Below the pieces are notes generated by a model. It did no database searches. It was not told where the DNA came from and saw only the letters and a program-made list of their open reading frames with translations. The position numbers and the translations under genes were made by a program. Below are positions 53,254 to 61,637 of a DNA stretch of 64,000 nucleotides, piece by piece; the first letter of the stretch is position 1, and the number at the start of each line of letters is the position of its first letter. Source of the DNA: CAVTHK01 sp964552235 (GTDB lineage Bacteria > Spirochaetota > Spirochaetia > SZUA-6 > CAVTHK01); contig CAZKGO010000006.1 of NCBI GenBank assembly GCA_964552235.1, positions 1 to 64,000 of the forward strand, read 5' to 3'.

Positions 53254-53496
53254 CTACCCGTCGAGCAACCCGCTCACCGCCCGGTTGTGGTCGTGTCTGC
53301 TCCCGTCCCACAGCGGCATGTTGGTCTCGGGGCCCGGCTCGACGCCCCGCTCTTCCGCCCATTCGCGCATCCGGCCCACGGCGTCCTCCACCGGCTCCCG
53401 CTGCGGGTTGCGGGCCACCGACTTGCCCCCGCACGGATGGAAGAGCAGCTGCCCATCGGCGGCCCTGCTGATCGTCCGGCCGCCTTCGTGGACCAT
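53254..53496 (-). pseudogene. C-terminal fragment of a DUF222-type HNH endonuclease gene
   Basis: An 80-codon frame begins MVHEGGRTISRAADGQLLFH, exactly the text that follows the HNH core (CRFHHRLVHEGG in relatives) in DUF222/HNH proteins. It ends NMPLWDGSRHDHNRAVSGLL like their C-termini. The HNH core itself is missing: sequence similarity stops at 53496, where unrelated DNA carrying an integrase fragment begins. The N-terminal part of the same gene family lies at 53935-54396 on the same strand. Confidence 0.6.
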
Positions 53497-53582
53497 GACG
53501 TGACGGCGACGGCATTATGCCGACCCGGGAGGCCGGGCCGCCGGTTTTCCGGCCGTGGATCGGGTGTTTCATGATCCCCGTG

Positions 53583-53613
53583 GGGGCATAATCCGAGACC
53601 GTTGGGGCACTAT
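53583..53613. repeat. GGGGCA(T/C)(A/T)AT repeats before the integrase fragment
   Basis: GGGGCATAAT (53583-53592) and GGGGCACTAT (53604-53613) are direct repeats with a 21-base period. An inverted relative, ATTATGCC, lies near 53512. The repeats sit next to the truncated integrase gene and could be recombinase arm or end sites of a mobile element. Confidence 0.35.
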
Positions 53614-53934
53614 GGCCTCCTCCCGACCACCGGTTGGGAAGGAGGTGACGTCGAGGTTACCTACCGTCCGGGTTTGCGGACCCCTGGCCGATCACGCAGC
53701 TGAGCTCAGGGCGGACCTGCTTCGACAGGGTTACACGATCCTGTCGTGCAGGAATCTGCTGGGAGCTGCCAGTCACCTCAGCCGGTGGCCCGAGGAGCAG
53801 AGTCTTGGCCTGCGCGAGCTGTCCGAAGAGCAGGTCGATGGATTCCTTTGCGCGAGGCGAGCCAAAGGCTGCAGCCGTTTCCTGAGCCGGAAAAGTCTGG
53901 CTGCGGTTCGCCGCTTCCTTGCTGAGGCGTCGGC
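53612..53934 (+). pseudogene. Truncated tyrosine recombinase (N-terminal SAM-like domain only)
   Basis: About 107 codons read as the core-binding N-terminal domain of a phage-type integrase (VRVCGPLADHAAELRADLLR, SHLSRWPEEQSLGLRELSEE, FLCARRAKGCSRFLSRKSL). Similarity stops near 53933, at exactly the point where the DUF222 fragment on the opposite strand ends. The catalytic domain with its R-H-R-Y residues is absent, so this is dead. The start may be the ATG at 53612 or a GTG at 53645 preceded by GGAAGGAGG. Confidence 0.55.
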
Positions 53935-54396
53935 CTACCGGCCGTCGCCAGCCTGCACCTCCCGGGCCCGTTCGATGGCCCGCAGCACCAGCTCCAGCCT
54001 CACCATCCTCCCAGGCAGTACCCGCCGCTGCACCGACCGCTCCTCGCGCAACGGCGCCGCCTGCACCTCCAGCACAGCCCGGCACCCGCGGCAGATCCGC
54101 TCCAGCTGCGCAGCGGTGGCCGCCAGCGCCAGATCCAGCAGCCCATGGGTCGCAGCATCCAGGTGGGCCGAGAGGGTGGGCGACGACGGGCCGGGGCGGG
54201 GAGGGGGGCGGGCGGCGACCGTAGGCCCCGGTGGGCGACGATGGGTGAGGGCGAGAACTGGTCGTGGCGGTTGCCTGCGGGTACCCAGGACTCGGCTCGG
54301 CGGCGCGCAAGCGCGGTCTGCCGCCTGCGGCTTGGGCCTGAATCCCGTTTCTGCGGCGGCCGCTGTCGTGATCCGCCGTCTTGCTGCAGCGCTCAC
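53935..54396 (-). pseudogene. DUF222 fragment of an HNH endonuclease gene
   Basis: On the minus strand the segment from about 54172 to 53935 reads LDLALAATAAQLERICRGCR then RMVRLELVLRAIERAREVQA, matching the middle of DUF222 domains that precede HNH nucleases in 13E12-type proteins. The frame upstream of this (to 54396) is low-complexity and does not look like the family N-terminus. The fragment ends at a TAG at 53935-53937, directly at the junction with the integrase remnant. Together with 53254-53496 it shows one gene whose middle was lost. Confidence 0.5.
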
Positions 54397-54537
54397 CCGC
54401 GATACGAGAGCTATCCGCCGGTGCGGCGGGCGCCCAGCGGCGGCGCTTCTCGGCGCAGCATCTGGCCGGTCTTGCCCTCGGGGGTGCCGCGATCTACCTG
54501 ATGCTCGCCTGAGCCGCCGGCACCGCGGCCCGCACGC
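54397..54537. other. Gap between the HNH remnant and fabV
   Basis: No gene is supported here. A short plus-strand frame ends with a hydrophobic LAGLALGGAAIYLMLA and stop at 54512, possibly the tail of another lost gene. Confidence 0.25.
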
Positions 54538-55725
54538 TCAGAGCGTCGCCCACTCCGCCAGGTCGACGTCCGCCTCGTAGTCGACGCCGGGCACCTCGAA
54601 TCCGTTGGCGAGGAAGAACTCGTCGCGGTAGCCCCGGGCGTCGGTGATCCGGTAGAGGTTCTCGGTAGTCACCTGGCTCCACAGGCGCGCCACCTCGGCC
54701 TGCACCGCGGGGTCCATCTCCAGGTCGTCCATCCGGATGCGGCCTTCGTCGTCGAGCTCCGTGGGCCCGTCGTACGCGAGCCGGTCGTGAAAGAGGCGAA
54801 TCATCTGTTCGAGGCAGCCTTCGTGCGTGCCTCGCTCCTTCATCACTCTGTAGAGCAGCGCGATGTAGAGCGGCACGGCGGGGATCACCGCGCTCGCACG
54901 CGTGACGAGCGCCTTGTTGACCGACACCAGGCAGCGGCCGTCGAGCGAGGCCCGCAGCCGCAGGTCGAGACGTCGCGTCGTCTCCTCGAGGTGCTTCTTG
55001 GCCGCGCCGATGGTGCCGTCGCGATAGATGCTGTGGGTCACCTCGGGACCGACATAGGAGAAGGCCACGGCCCGCGCGCCTGTCGCGAGCGCCGCAGCCC
55101 GCTCGAGGGCCGTGATCCACAGCTCCCAGTCCTCGCCGCCCATCACCTTGACCGTCGAGGCGACCTCCTCGGGAGTCGCCGGATCCATCGTGACTTCCAC
55201 CACCTGCTTGTTCTTCCAGTCGATGGTGCGCGTCGTGGCCGGCCGGCCGATCGGCTTGATCGCGGAGGTGTACTGGATGCCGCTGGCGGGATCGGTGCGC
55301 CTCGGGGCTGCGACGCTGTAGACGACGAGGTCGACGGGCCCCATGCGCCGCAGAAGGGTTTCGATCGCCTGCGCGCGCACGTCGTCGGTGAACCCGTCGC
55401 CGTTGATGTTCCAGGCTCCGATGCCCGCCTTGCGCGCCTCGCGCATGAACGCCGCGGTGTTGTACCACCCCGCCGAGCCGGGCGAGTCGGGGGCGGCGGG
55501 CTTCTCGTAGAACACGCCGAGCGTCTCGGCGCCCGCGCCAAAGGCGAGCACGAGGCGCGAGGCCAGGCCGTAGCCGTTGGAGGCGCCGATGATCAGCGCG
55601 CGCCGCGGTCCGGAAAAGCGGCCGCGGGCGCGCACCTGCTCGACCTGCTGCTCGACCAGCCGCGCGCACCCCAGCGGGTGCGACGTGAGGCAGATGTTGT
55701 TGCGGACCTTGGGCTCGATCTTCAC
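54538..55725 (-). CDS. fabV: Trans-2-enoyl-CoA/enoyl-ACP reductase, FabV/TER type
   Basis: A 395-residue NADH-dependent reductase that saturates the trans-2 double bond of enoyl-CoA or enoyl-ACP. It starts IEPKVRNNICLTSHPLGCAR, the family hallmark. The cofactor loop is IIGASNGYGLASRL (residues about 44-57), with an acidic residue selecting NADH in VFYEKPAA. The catalytic pair is the FabV-type Tyr-x8-Lys in SIYRDGTIGAAKKHLE. The length is exactly typical. The family includes the well-studied Treponema denticola TER. GTG start at 55725 without a clear ribosome site. It lies 90 bases after the peptide importer operon, in the same direction. Confidence 0.95.
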   Translation of the reverse strand: MKIEPKVRNNICLTSHPLGCARLVEQQVEQVRARGRFSGPRRALIIGASNGYGLASRLVLAFGAGAETLGVFYEKPAAPDSPGSAGWYNTAAFMREARKAGIGAWNINGDGFTDDVRAQAIETLLRRMGPVDLVVYSVAAPRRTDPASGIQYTSAIKPIGRPATTRTIDWKNKQVVEVTMDPATPEEVASTVKVMGGEDWELWITALERAAALATGARAVAFSYVGPEVTHSIYRDGTIGAAKKHLEETTRRLDLRLRASLDGRCLVSVNKALVTRASAVIPAVPLYIALLYRVMKERGTHEGCLEQMIRLFHDRLAYDGPTELDDEGRIRMDDLEMDPAVQAEVARLWSQVTTENLYRITDARGYRDEFFLANGFEVPGVDYEADVDLAEWATL

Positions 55726-55814
55726 CGGAATTGCATACTGCTATGGTCAGAAAACCGTCCGGCGCAGAATATAGTGCCGGCCTCTGTGGGCGTCAACTGC
55801 CCGCAGCCTTCGGC

Positions 55815-56780
55815 CTATCCCAGCTCCTCGGCCCTCCAGCAGGCGACATGGCGGAGGGGCTCGAGCTCCCGCAGCTGCGGGTCCGACTCCAGGCAGCGCT
55901 CGCGGGCGTGAGGGCAGCGGGCCGCGAAGCGGCAGCCGGGCCTAGGCTCGATCGGAGAGCCGATCTCGCCCTTGAGGATGATCTGCTCGGCGCGGGCGCG
56001 GGGGTCGAGGACCGGAATCGCCGAGATCAGGGCCTTGGTGTAGGGATGGAGCTGCTTGCGGAACAGCGCCTTTGCCGGGGCCTTTTCCACGAGCTGGCCG
56101 AGGTACATGACGGCGATCTCGTCGGAGATGTGCTTGACCACCGACATGTCGTGGGTCACGAACAGGTAGGTGAGGCCGAGGCGGTCCTGGAGGTCCTGCA
56201 TCAGGTTCAGGATCTGGGCCTGCACCGACACGTCGAGGGCCGAGACCGGTTCGTCGCAGACGATGAACTTCGGCTCCAGCGCCAGGGCGCGGGCGATGCC
56301 GATGCGCTGCCTCCGCCCGCCGTCGAGCTCGTGCGGGTAGGCGCTGTAGAGCCGGTCGGCCAGCTCGACGACCTCCATGAGCTCGCGCACGCGCCGCTCC
56401 AGATCGCGCTTGCCGCGCACGCGCCTGTGGATCACCAGCGGCTCGCCGATGATCGAGGCCACGCTCATGCGGGGGTCCAGAGACGCGTAGGGGTCCTGGA
56501 AGATAATCTGCATCCGCTCGCGCAGCCCCCGCAGGGCCGAGGCGCGCGCGCGGAACACCTCGATGCCGTCGAAGCGGACGCTGCCCGCCGTCGGCTCAAG
56601 CAGGCGCAGGATCACGCGGCCGATCGTCGTCTTGCCGCAGCCGCTTTCGCCCACGAGGCCGAGCGTGCGCCCCTCTCTGATGTCGAAGGAGACGTCGTCG
56701 ACCGCGTGCACGACGCCGCGGGCGGTGGGGAAGTGCTTCTTCACGCCCCGTACTTCCAGCAGCGCCTGGCCGTCACCCAC
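55815..56780 (-). CDS. Peptide/nickel-type ABC importer ATPase, DppF/OppF-like
   Basis: A 321-residue ATPase. Walker A GESGCGKTTIG, the Q-loop IIFQDPYASLDPRMSV, a signature region reading LDGGRRQRIGIARAL (first residue of the usual LSGGQ altered to D), Walker B FIVCDEPVSALDV and switch histidine in FVTHDMSVV are all visible. The C-terminal oligopeptide-type extension contains four spaced cysteines (GCRFAARCPHARERCLES) that in relatives bind an iron-sulfur cluster. It overlaps dppD-like gene by eight bases. The Ser-to-Asp change in the signature is unusual and worth checking. Confidence 0.9.
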   Translation of the reverse strand: MGDGQALLEVRGVKKHFPTARGVVHAVDDVSFDIREGRTLGLVGESGCGKTTIGRVILRLLEPTAGSVRFDGIEVFRARASALRGLRERMQIIFQDPYASLDPRMSVASIIGEPLVIHRRVRGKRDLERRVRELMEVVELADRLYSAYPHELDGGRRQRIGIARALALEPKFIVCDEPVSALDVSVQAQILNLMQDLQDRLGLTYLFVTHDMSVVKHISDEIAVMYLGQLVEKAPAKALFRKQLHPYTKALISAIPVLDPRARAEQIILKGEIGSPIEPRPGCRFAARCPHARERCLESDPQLRELEPLRHVACWRAEELG

Positions 56781-57762
56781 GGCTGGCCCCCATCCGGTTC
56801 TCGATCGCCCCTTCGTACATCAGGCAGCGGAGCCTGCGGCCGTCCCGCTCGACCACCGCCGGCTCCCGCTGCGAGCACAGCGGCTGCCCGTACGGGCAGC
56901 GCGGGGCGAACACGCAGCCGGGCGGCAGCCTCGTCGGGTCGGGCATGAGGCCGGCGATCGGGGCCAGTCGCTCGCGCTCGACGTCGAGCCTCGGGATCGA
57001 GTTGAACAGCCCCTCGGTGTAGGGGTGCATCGGACGGTCGAAGATGCGGGCCAGAGGCCCGTATTCCACGATCTCGCCGGCGTACATGATGGCGACGTTG
57101 TCGCAGATCTGGGCCACAACGCCGAGGTCGTGGCTGATGAGGACGAGCGAGGTGTTCATGCGGGTCTTCAGCTCACGGATCATCCGCAGCACCTGCGCCT
57201 GGATCGTCACGTCGAGGGCGGTCGTCGGCTCGTCGGCGAGCAGCAGCTTCGGGCTGCAGGCCAGGGCCGTGGCGATGATCACCCGCTGCTTCATGCCGCC
57301 CGAGAACTGGTGCGGGTACTCGTCCATGCGCTGCCGCGGAATGCCCACGAGCTCGAGCATGTCGCCGGCCCGCTCCCGCGCCTCGGCCTTCGAGATGTCC
57401 GCGTGGACCTCCAGGGTCTCGGCGATCTGGTCGCCGACGGTGAAGATCGGGTTCAGCGACGTCATCGGGTCCTGGAAGATCATCGAGATCTGATTGCCCC
57501 GGATCGCCCGCATCTCCTCCTCGGAGGCCTGGACCAGGTCCCGGCCGTAGAACTTGATGCAGCCTCCGGCGATCCGCCCCGTGATCCTGGGCAGCAGGCC
57601 GAGAATCGCCAGCGCCGTGGTGGTCTTGCCGGCCCCGGTCTCGCCCACCACGCCGAGGCTCTCGCCCTCCTCGAGGGCGAGCGAGATCCCGTTGACGGCC
57701 CGCACGGTCTCCTCTTCGAGCACGTAGTGAACTCTCAGGTCGCGGATCTCCAGCTGCGGCAT
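56773..57762 (-). CDS. Peptide/nickel-type ABC importer ATPase, DppD/OppD-like
   Basis: A 329-residue ATPase. Walker A GETGAGKTTTAL (residues about 37-48), Q-loop MIFQDPMTSLNPIFTVGDQI, signature QFSGGMKQRVIIATAL, Walker B LLLADEPTTALDVT, and switch histidine in LISHDLGVVAQI. The C-terminal cysteine set is GCVFAPRCPYGQPLCSQREP. The ATG at 57762 begins PQLEIRDLRVHY, the usual first strand; the longer open frame upstream belongs to the permease region. It pairs with the DppF-like ATPase downstream. Confidence 0.92.
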   Translation of the reverse strand: MPQLEIRDLRVHYVLEEETVRAVNGISLALEEGESLGVVGETGAGKTTTALAILGLLPRITGRIAGGCIKFYGRDLVQASEEEMRAIRGNQISMIFQDPMTSLNPIFTVGDQIAETLEVHADISKAEARERAGDMLELVGIPRQRMDEYPHQFSGGMKQRVIIATALACSPKLLLADEPTTALDVTIQAQVLRMIRELKTRMNTSLVLISHDLGVVAQICDNVAIMYAGEIVEYGPLARIFDRPMHPYTEGLFNSIPRLDVERERLAPIAGLMPDPTRLPPGCVFAPRCPYGQPLCSQREPAVVERDGRRLRCLMYEGAIENRMGASRG

Positions 57763-57770
57763 CGCCCCCC

Positions 57771-58706
57771 CTACCTCTTGAGGCGCGGGTCGAGGGCGTC
57801 GCGAAGCCCGTCGCCGATCAGGTTGAAGGCCAGGATCACGGTCATGATCGCCAGGCCGGGAAAGATCAGCGTGTGCGGCGCGCTGATGATGTAGGGTCGC
57901 CCTTCGGAGAGCATGTTGCCCCACTCGGGCGACGGCGGCTGGATCCCCAAACCGAGGAACGACAGCGACGTGGCCGAAAGGATCGACTGCGCCATGCCCA
58001 GCGTGGCCTGCACGATCACGGGCGCCATGCAGTTGGGCAGCACGTGCAAGAGGATGATCCTCGGGCTGCGCGCCCCGAGGGCGCGGGCGCTCTCGATGAA
58101 CTCCTGGTCCTTGACCGTGAGCACCGAGGCGCGCACCAGGCGCACGTAGACCGGGATCGACGTGATGCCGATCGCCAGCAGCAGGTTGCGGAAATTGGGC
58201 CCGAGGGCCGCCACGATCGCAAGGGCGAACAGGATGTTTGGGATCGCCAGCAGGATGTCGGCCCCGCGCATGATCAGGGTCTCGAGCAGGCCGCCGTAGT
58301 AGCCGGCCAGGGCGCCGAGGCCGCCCCCCACGATCACGGCAAAGACGATCGTCACGAAGCCGATGATCATCGACACGCGGGCCCCGTGCACGATGCGTCC
58401 CAGCACGTCGCGTCCGAAGTTGTCGGCGCCGAAGGCGTACAGGTGAGTCTTCTCGCCGCCGCCCCAGCTCACCGCCGCCCTGGTGCCGACGGGGGCGAAG
58501 GCGTTGGGGATCTGGTTTGCGGTGATGAAGTCGTAGGAGTACAACCCGTCGGCCGCCAGCGCCATCGCCACGTACAGGGCCACGATCACCAGGCCGGCGA
58601 CGGCCAGGCGGTTCCTGCGGAAGCGGCGCCAGAACTCGTCGAAGGCGCCGCGCTTGCGCGCCTCGCCGGCGGCGTCGGGCTTAAGGCCTGCGGCTTGACC
58701 CGCCAT
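57771..58706 (-). CDS. Peptide/nickel-type ABC importer permease, DppC-like
   Basis: A 311-residue permease. The N-terminal cytoplasmic DEFWRRFRRNRLAVAGLVIV segment is typical of DppC. HLYAFGADNFGRDVLGRIVH and GARVSMIIGFVTIVFAVIVG follow, then the EAA loop KDQEFIESARALGARSPRII and C-terminal LIGDGLRDALDPRLKR. Six helices in total. It overlaps the DppB-like gene by 26 bases and lies eight bases before the DppD-like gene. Confidence 0.92.
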   Translation of the reverse strand: MAGQAAGLKPDAAGEARKRGAFDEFWRRFRRNRLAVAGLVIVALYVAMALAADGLYSYDFITANQIPNAFAPVGTRAAVSWGGGEKTHLYAFGADNFGRDVLGRIVHGARVSMIIGFVTIVFAVIVGGGLGALAGYYGGLLETLIMRGADILLAIPNILFALAIVAALGPNFRNLLLAIGITSIPVYVRLVRASVLTVKDQEFIESARALGARSPRIILLHVLPNCMAPVIVQATLGMAQSILSATSLSFLGLGIQPPSPEWGNMLSEGRPYIISAPHTLIFPGLAIMTVILAFNLIGDGLRDALDPRLKR

Positions 58707-59703
58707 CGGGGAGCCTCCGTTTCCTGCGCGTCACGCTGCCGACATACTGCGCCTTGATGCGCGGATCGATAAAGGCGTAGACGATGTCCACCACCAGGTT
58801 CACCAGCGCGAAGACCATCGCCATGAACACTACCGAGGCCAGGATCTGGGGCGTGTCCTTGCGCTGGATCGCGTCCACCATGATGGTGCCGATGCCGGGG
58901 TAGGAGAACACCGTTTCCGTGAGCACCGCTCCGACCAGCAGCTGCCCGACCTGCAGGCCGACGACCGTCACCACCGGGATCAGGGCGTTGCGCAGGGCGT
59001 GCTTGCGGATCACCCGCCGCTCCTCCAGGCCCTTGGCCCGGGCGGTGCGGATGTAGTCCTGGCGCACGACCTCGAGCATCGACGAGCGGGTCATGCGCGT
59101 CTGCACCGCCGTGCTCATGGCCGCCAGCGTCAGGGCCGGCAGCACGATCGACAGCGGGTTGGACGGCACGGCCAGCGAGGGAAACAGGCGCAGCTGCACC
59201 GAGAAGATCCAGATCAGCATCATCCCCAGCCAGAAGGCCGGCACCGAGATGCCGACGAGGGCCAGAACGGTCACCAGCATGTCGGTCTTCGAGTACTGCC
59301 GCGTGGCCGAGATGATGCCGAAGGGGATGGCGATGAGCACCGAGAGCAGCAGGGCCACGGTGGACAGCAGCGCCGTGTTGGGGAAGCGCTGCAGGATCGT
59401 GGCGAACACCGGACGGTTGGAGACGTAGGAGCGGCCCAGGTCCAGGGCCACCAGCCCGCGGTAGTCAAAGGCGTCGCCGGGTCCGTCGTAGCCGAAGAGA
59501 AAGTGCAGGTACTGCACGACGAACGGCCGGTCGAGACCCATGGCCGTCTTCATCGCGGCCACTTCCTCGTCCTTTGCGTCCTGGGGCAGCAGCATCCGCG
59601 CGGGGTCGCCCGGAGAGATGTACGTGAGGGTAAAGACCACGAACGTCACGCCGAGCACGACCGGGATCAGCTGGAAGAGCCGGCGGATGATGTAGCGGAT
59701 CAT
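58681..59703 (-). CDS. Peptide/nickel-type ABC importer permease, DppB-like
   Basis: A 340-residue permease. It begins MIRYIIRRLFQLIPVVLGVT, the hallmark first helix of DppB. It contains SPGDPARML, then DLGRSYVSNRPVFATILQRF, the EAA loop QDYIRTARAKGLEERRVIRK and C-terminal VVDIVYAFIDPRIKAQ. The ATG at 59703 is clear from the first helix. It lies 67 bases after the binding-protein gene, across a strong hairpin. Confidence 0.93.
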   Translation of the reverse strand: MIRYIIRRLFQLIPVVLGVTFVVFTLTYISPGDPARMLLPQDAKDEEVAAMKTAMGLDRPFVVQYLHFLFGYDGPGDAFDYRGLVALDLGRSYVSNRPVFATILQRFPNTALLSTVALLLSVLIAIPFGIISATRQYSKTDMLVTVLALVGISVPAFWLGMMLIWIFSVQLRLFPSLAVPSNPLSIVLPALTLAAMSTAVQTRMTRSSMLEVVRQDYIRTARAKGLEERRVIRKHALRNALIPVVTVVGLQVGQLLVGAVLTETVFSYPGIGTIMVDAIQRKDTPQILASVVFMAMVFALVNLVVDIVYAFIDPRIKAQYVGSVTRRKRRLPDGGSSRRP

Positions 59704-59723
59704 GGGTGATCCCCGGGAGAAAC

Positions 59724-59755
59724 CGGCGGCGGGAAGGATTCCCCTCCCGCCGCCG
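59724..59755 (-). other. Intercistronic hairpin between binding-protein and permease genes
   Basis: CGGCGGCGGGA (59724-59734) pairs perfectly with TCCCGCCGCCG (59745-59755), an eleven-base-pair GC-rich stem with a ten-base loop, starting 15 bases after the binding-protein stop. The placement matches hairpins at 16907-16932 and 44528-44551. Confidence 0.6.
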
Positions 59756-59770
59756 TGCATCCACAGCGGG

Positions 59771-61507
59771 TTACTTTTTGGCCGCCACGACCTTGGAGGC
59801 GTTGCGCAGCTTGAACGATCCCGAGGGGAAGATCTCGACGCCCTCGATGTTGGTCTGGGCAGCCGAGAGCCCCATGATCGCCACCAGCGGCACGCGCGGC
59901 ATGTCCTTGAGGACCTGCTTGGCGGCCGCCGCATAGGCCGCGGCGCGCTCCGGGCCGTTGGGCAGCGAGTTGCCCTTGTCGATGCCCTCCTGGGCGGCCT
60001 TGGTGTAGTACTTGGTGTCGTGGAGCAGCGACGTGTTGAAGCCGTCAAAGGCCACGAAGATGTAGTAAGAGTCGTCGGTCTGCGTCCAGTTCACCAGCAG
60101 GTCCCAGACCTTGGGATCGGCGTTGCGCCTGCGGGTGGCCAGCTCGGAGAGGGCCACCTGCTCGATTTCGATCAGGTCGACGCCCAGAGCCTTCTTGACC
60201 TGGTCCTTGATGACGAGAGCCTCCTTGACGTGCACGCTGCCCGACAGCGCCGTCAGCTTGAGGGAGCCCGGCTGCTTGAAGGAGGCCGGCAGCCGGTCGA
60301 AGATCTCCTTGGCCTTTTTCGGGTTGTAGTAGCCGGTCTGCTCGTTGCCCTCCTCCATGCGCGTGCCCTTGGGATCCGTGATCCTGCCGAAGGGCAGCGT
60401 CTCGATCCACTGCAGCGTCACCTTGCCGCGCTTGTCCATGATGTCGGGCGAGTTGACGATGTCGGTGGGGTTGATCGAGTACAGGATCGCGAAGCGCAGC
60501 CTGGCCGAGTTGGCGTTCAGGTCGTACTCGCCGTCGGTGTCCGGCGTCCCGTCGCGGTTGACCTGGCCGACCTTGGGCGAGTTCATGTTGAACGCCAGGT
60601 AGTGATAGCCGAAGTAGCCGTTGGTGGTCAGGATCTTGGCGCCCTGCTTCTCGATCTCGCGGGCGTCGAGGGGTACGACATTCATGATCAGGTCGACTTC
60701 CTTGTTCATGAACGCGGTCTTGAGCGCCGAGGGATCCTTGATGGTCTTGAACATGATGCGCTCGGCGTTGGTCTTGAGCGTCTTGTTCCAGTGATCGGCA
60801 TACCGCGCTAGGGTGACGTTGTCGCCCTGCGTCCAGCTCTCGAGCTTGAAGGGGCCGGTGCCGATCGCGGTCGTCACGCCGTAGTCCTTGAGCGTCCCGT
60901 CGGCCTGGGCCTTCTCCATGGTCTCCTTGTCGACGATCGAGGCCCCGAGCCACGTGAGCTGGTTCAGCTGCGAGCCGAAGACCGACGGCGAATAGTACTT
61001 GGCCCGGTCGGCGAAGCTCTTGAGGTCCGAGTCCTTGGTGCCGGCCGGCGCCTTGGCGGCGTCGAACTTGCCGGTGCGGAACGAGAAGGTCATCTCGTCG
61101 ACCTTCTGCACGTCGTACATCATGGCGAAGATCGACTTCATCTGGCTCTTCTCGTGGAAGCTGCCGCGCTGGAACGAGTAGATCACGTCGTCGATGGTGA
61201 GCTTGTTTCCGTTGTGGAACTTGACCCCGTCCTTGATCTTGATCGTGTACTTGGCCCCGTTCTCCTCGATCCTGGGCATGTCCGCGGCCAGGCCCGGTTC
61301 GACGGTGCCGTCCTGCGTCAATTCGTAGAGCCGGTCGTAGATGAGAAGGTTGACGTTGTGGGTCGGGGTGTCGCTGTACATCGGCGGGTCGAGGATCACC
61401 GGGTCGGTGCCCTGTCCCACGATGATCGTGAGCGGCTGCTTCTTGGCGCCGCCGCACCCGAGCAGAACCGCCGCGATCAACACCGCAAGTACGAGTGCTT
61501 TCTTCAT
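59771..61507 (-). CDS. Peptide/nickel-type ABC importer binding lipoprotein (SBP family 5)
   Basis: A 578-residue lipoprotein. The signal peptide ends in a good lipobox (AVLLGCGG, cysteine 18), unlike the sugar-binding proteins in this window. The mature part starts PLTIIVGQGTDPVILDPPMY and continues YDRLYELTQDGTVEPGLAAD (family 5 signature region), GVKFHNGNKLTIDDVIYSFQ and AIGTGPFKLESW. It heads the leftward importer operon. GGAGGAGG precedes the ATG at 61507. Candidate ligands are oligopeptides or related compounds. Confidence 0.93.
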   Translation of the reverse strand: MKKALVLAVLIAAVLLGCGGAKKQPLTIIVGQGTDPVILDPPMYSDTPTHNVNLLIYDRLYELTQDGTVEPGLAADMPRIEENGAKYTIKIKDGVKFHNGNKLTIDDVIYSFQRGSFHEKSQMKSIFAMMYDVQKVDEMTFSFRTGKFDAAKAPAGTKDSDLKSFADRAKYYSPSVFGSQLNQLTWLGASIVDKETMEKAQADGTLKDYGVTTAIGTGPFKLESWTQGDNVTLARYADHWNKTLKTNAERIMFKTIKDPSALKTAFMNKEVDLIMNVVPLDAREIEKQGAKILTTNGYFGYHYLAFNMNSPKVGQVNRDGTPDTDGEYDLNANSARLRFAILYSINPTDIVNSPDIMDKRGKVTLQWIETLPFGRITDPKGTRMEEGNEQTGYYNPKKAKEIFDRLPASFKQPGSLKLTALSGSVHVKEALVIKDQVKKALGVDLIEIEQVALSELATRRRNADPKVWDLLVNWTQTDDSYYIFVAFDGFNTSLLHDTKYYTKAAQEGIDKGNSLPNGPERAAAYAAAAKQVLKDMPRVPLVAIMGLSAAQTNIEGVEIFPSGSFKLRNASKVVAAKK

Positions 61508-61637
61508 GCCTGTCCTCCTCCTGATGCGATCGTCCATGGCGCGCTATCTTAGCCCACCTCGACCGCGATGCACAACGGCATCCGCCTGCTTCGCCGCCGC
61601 CTGCGCGGCCCTCACGTCTTGACGTATTGGAGATACC

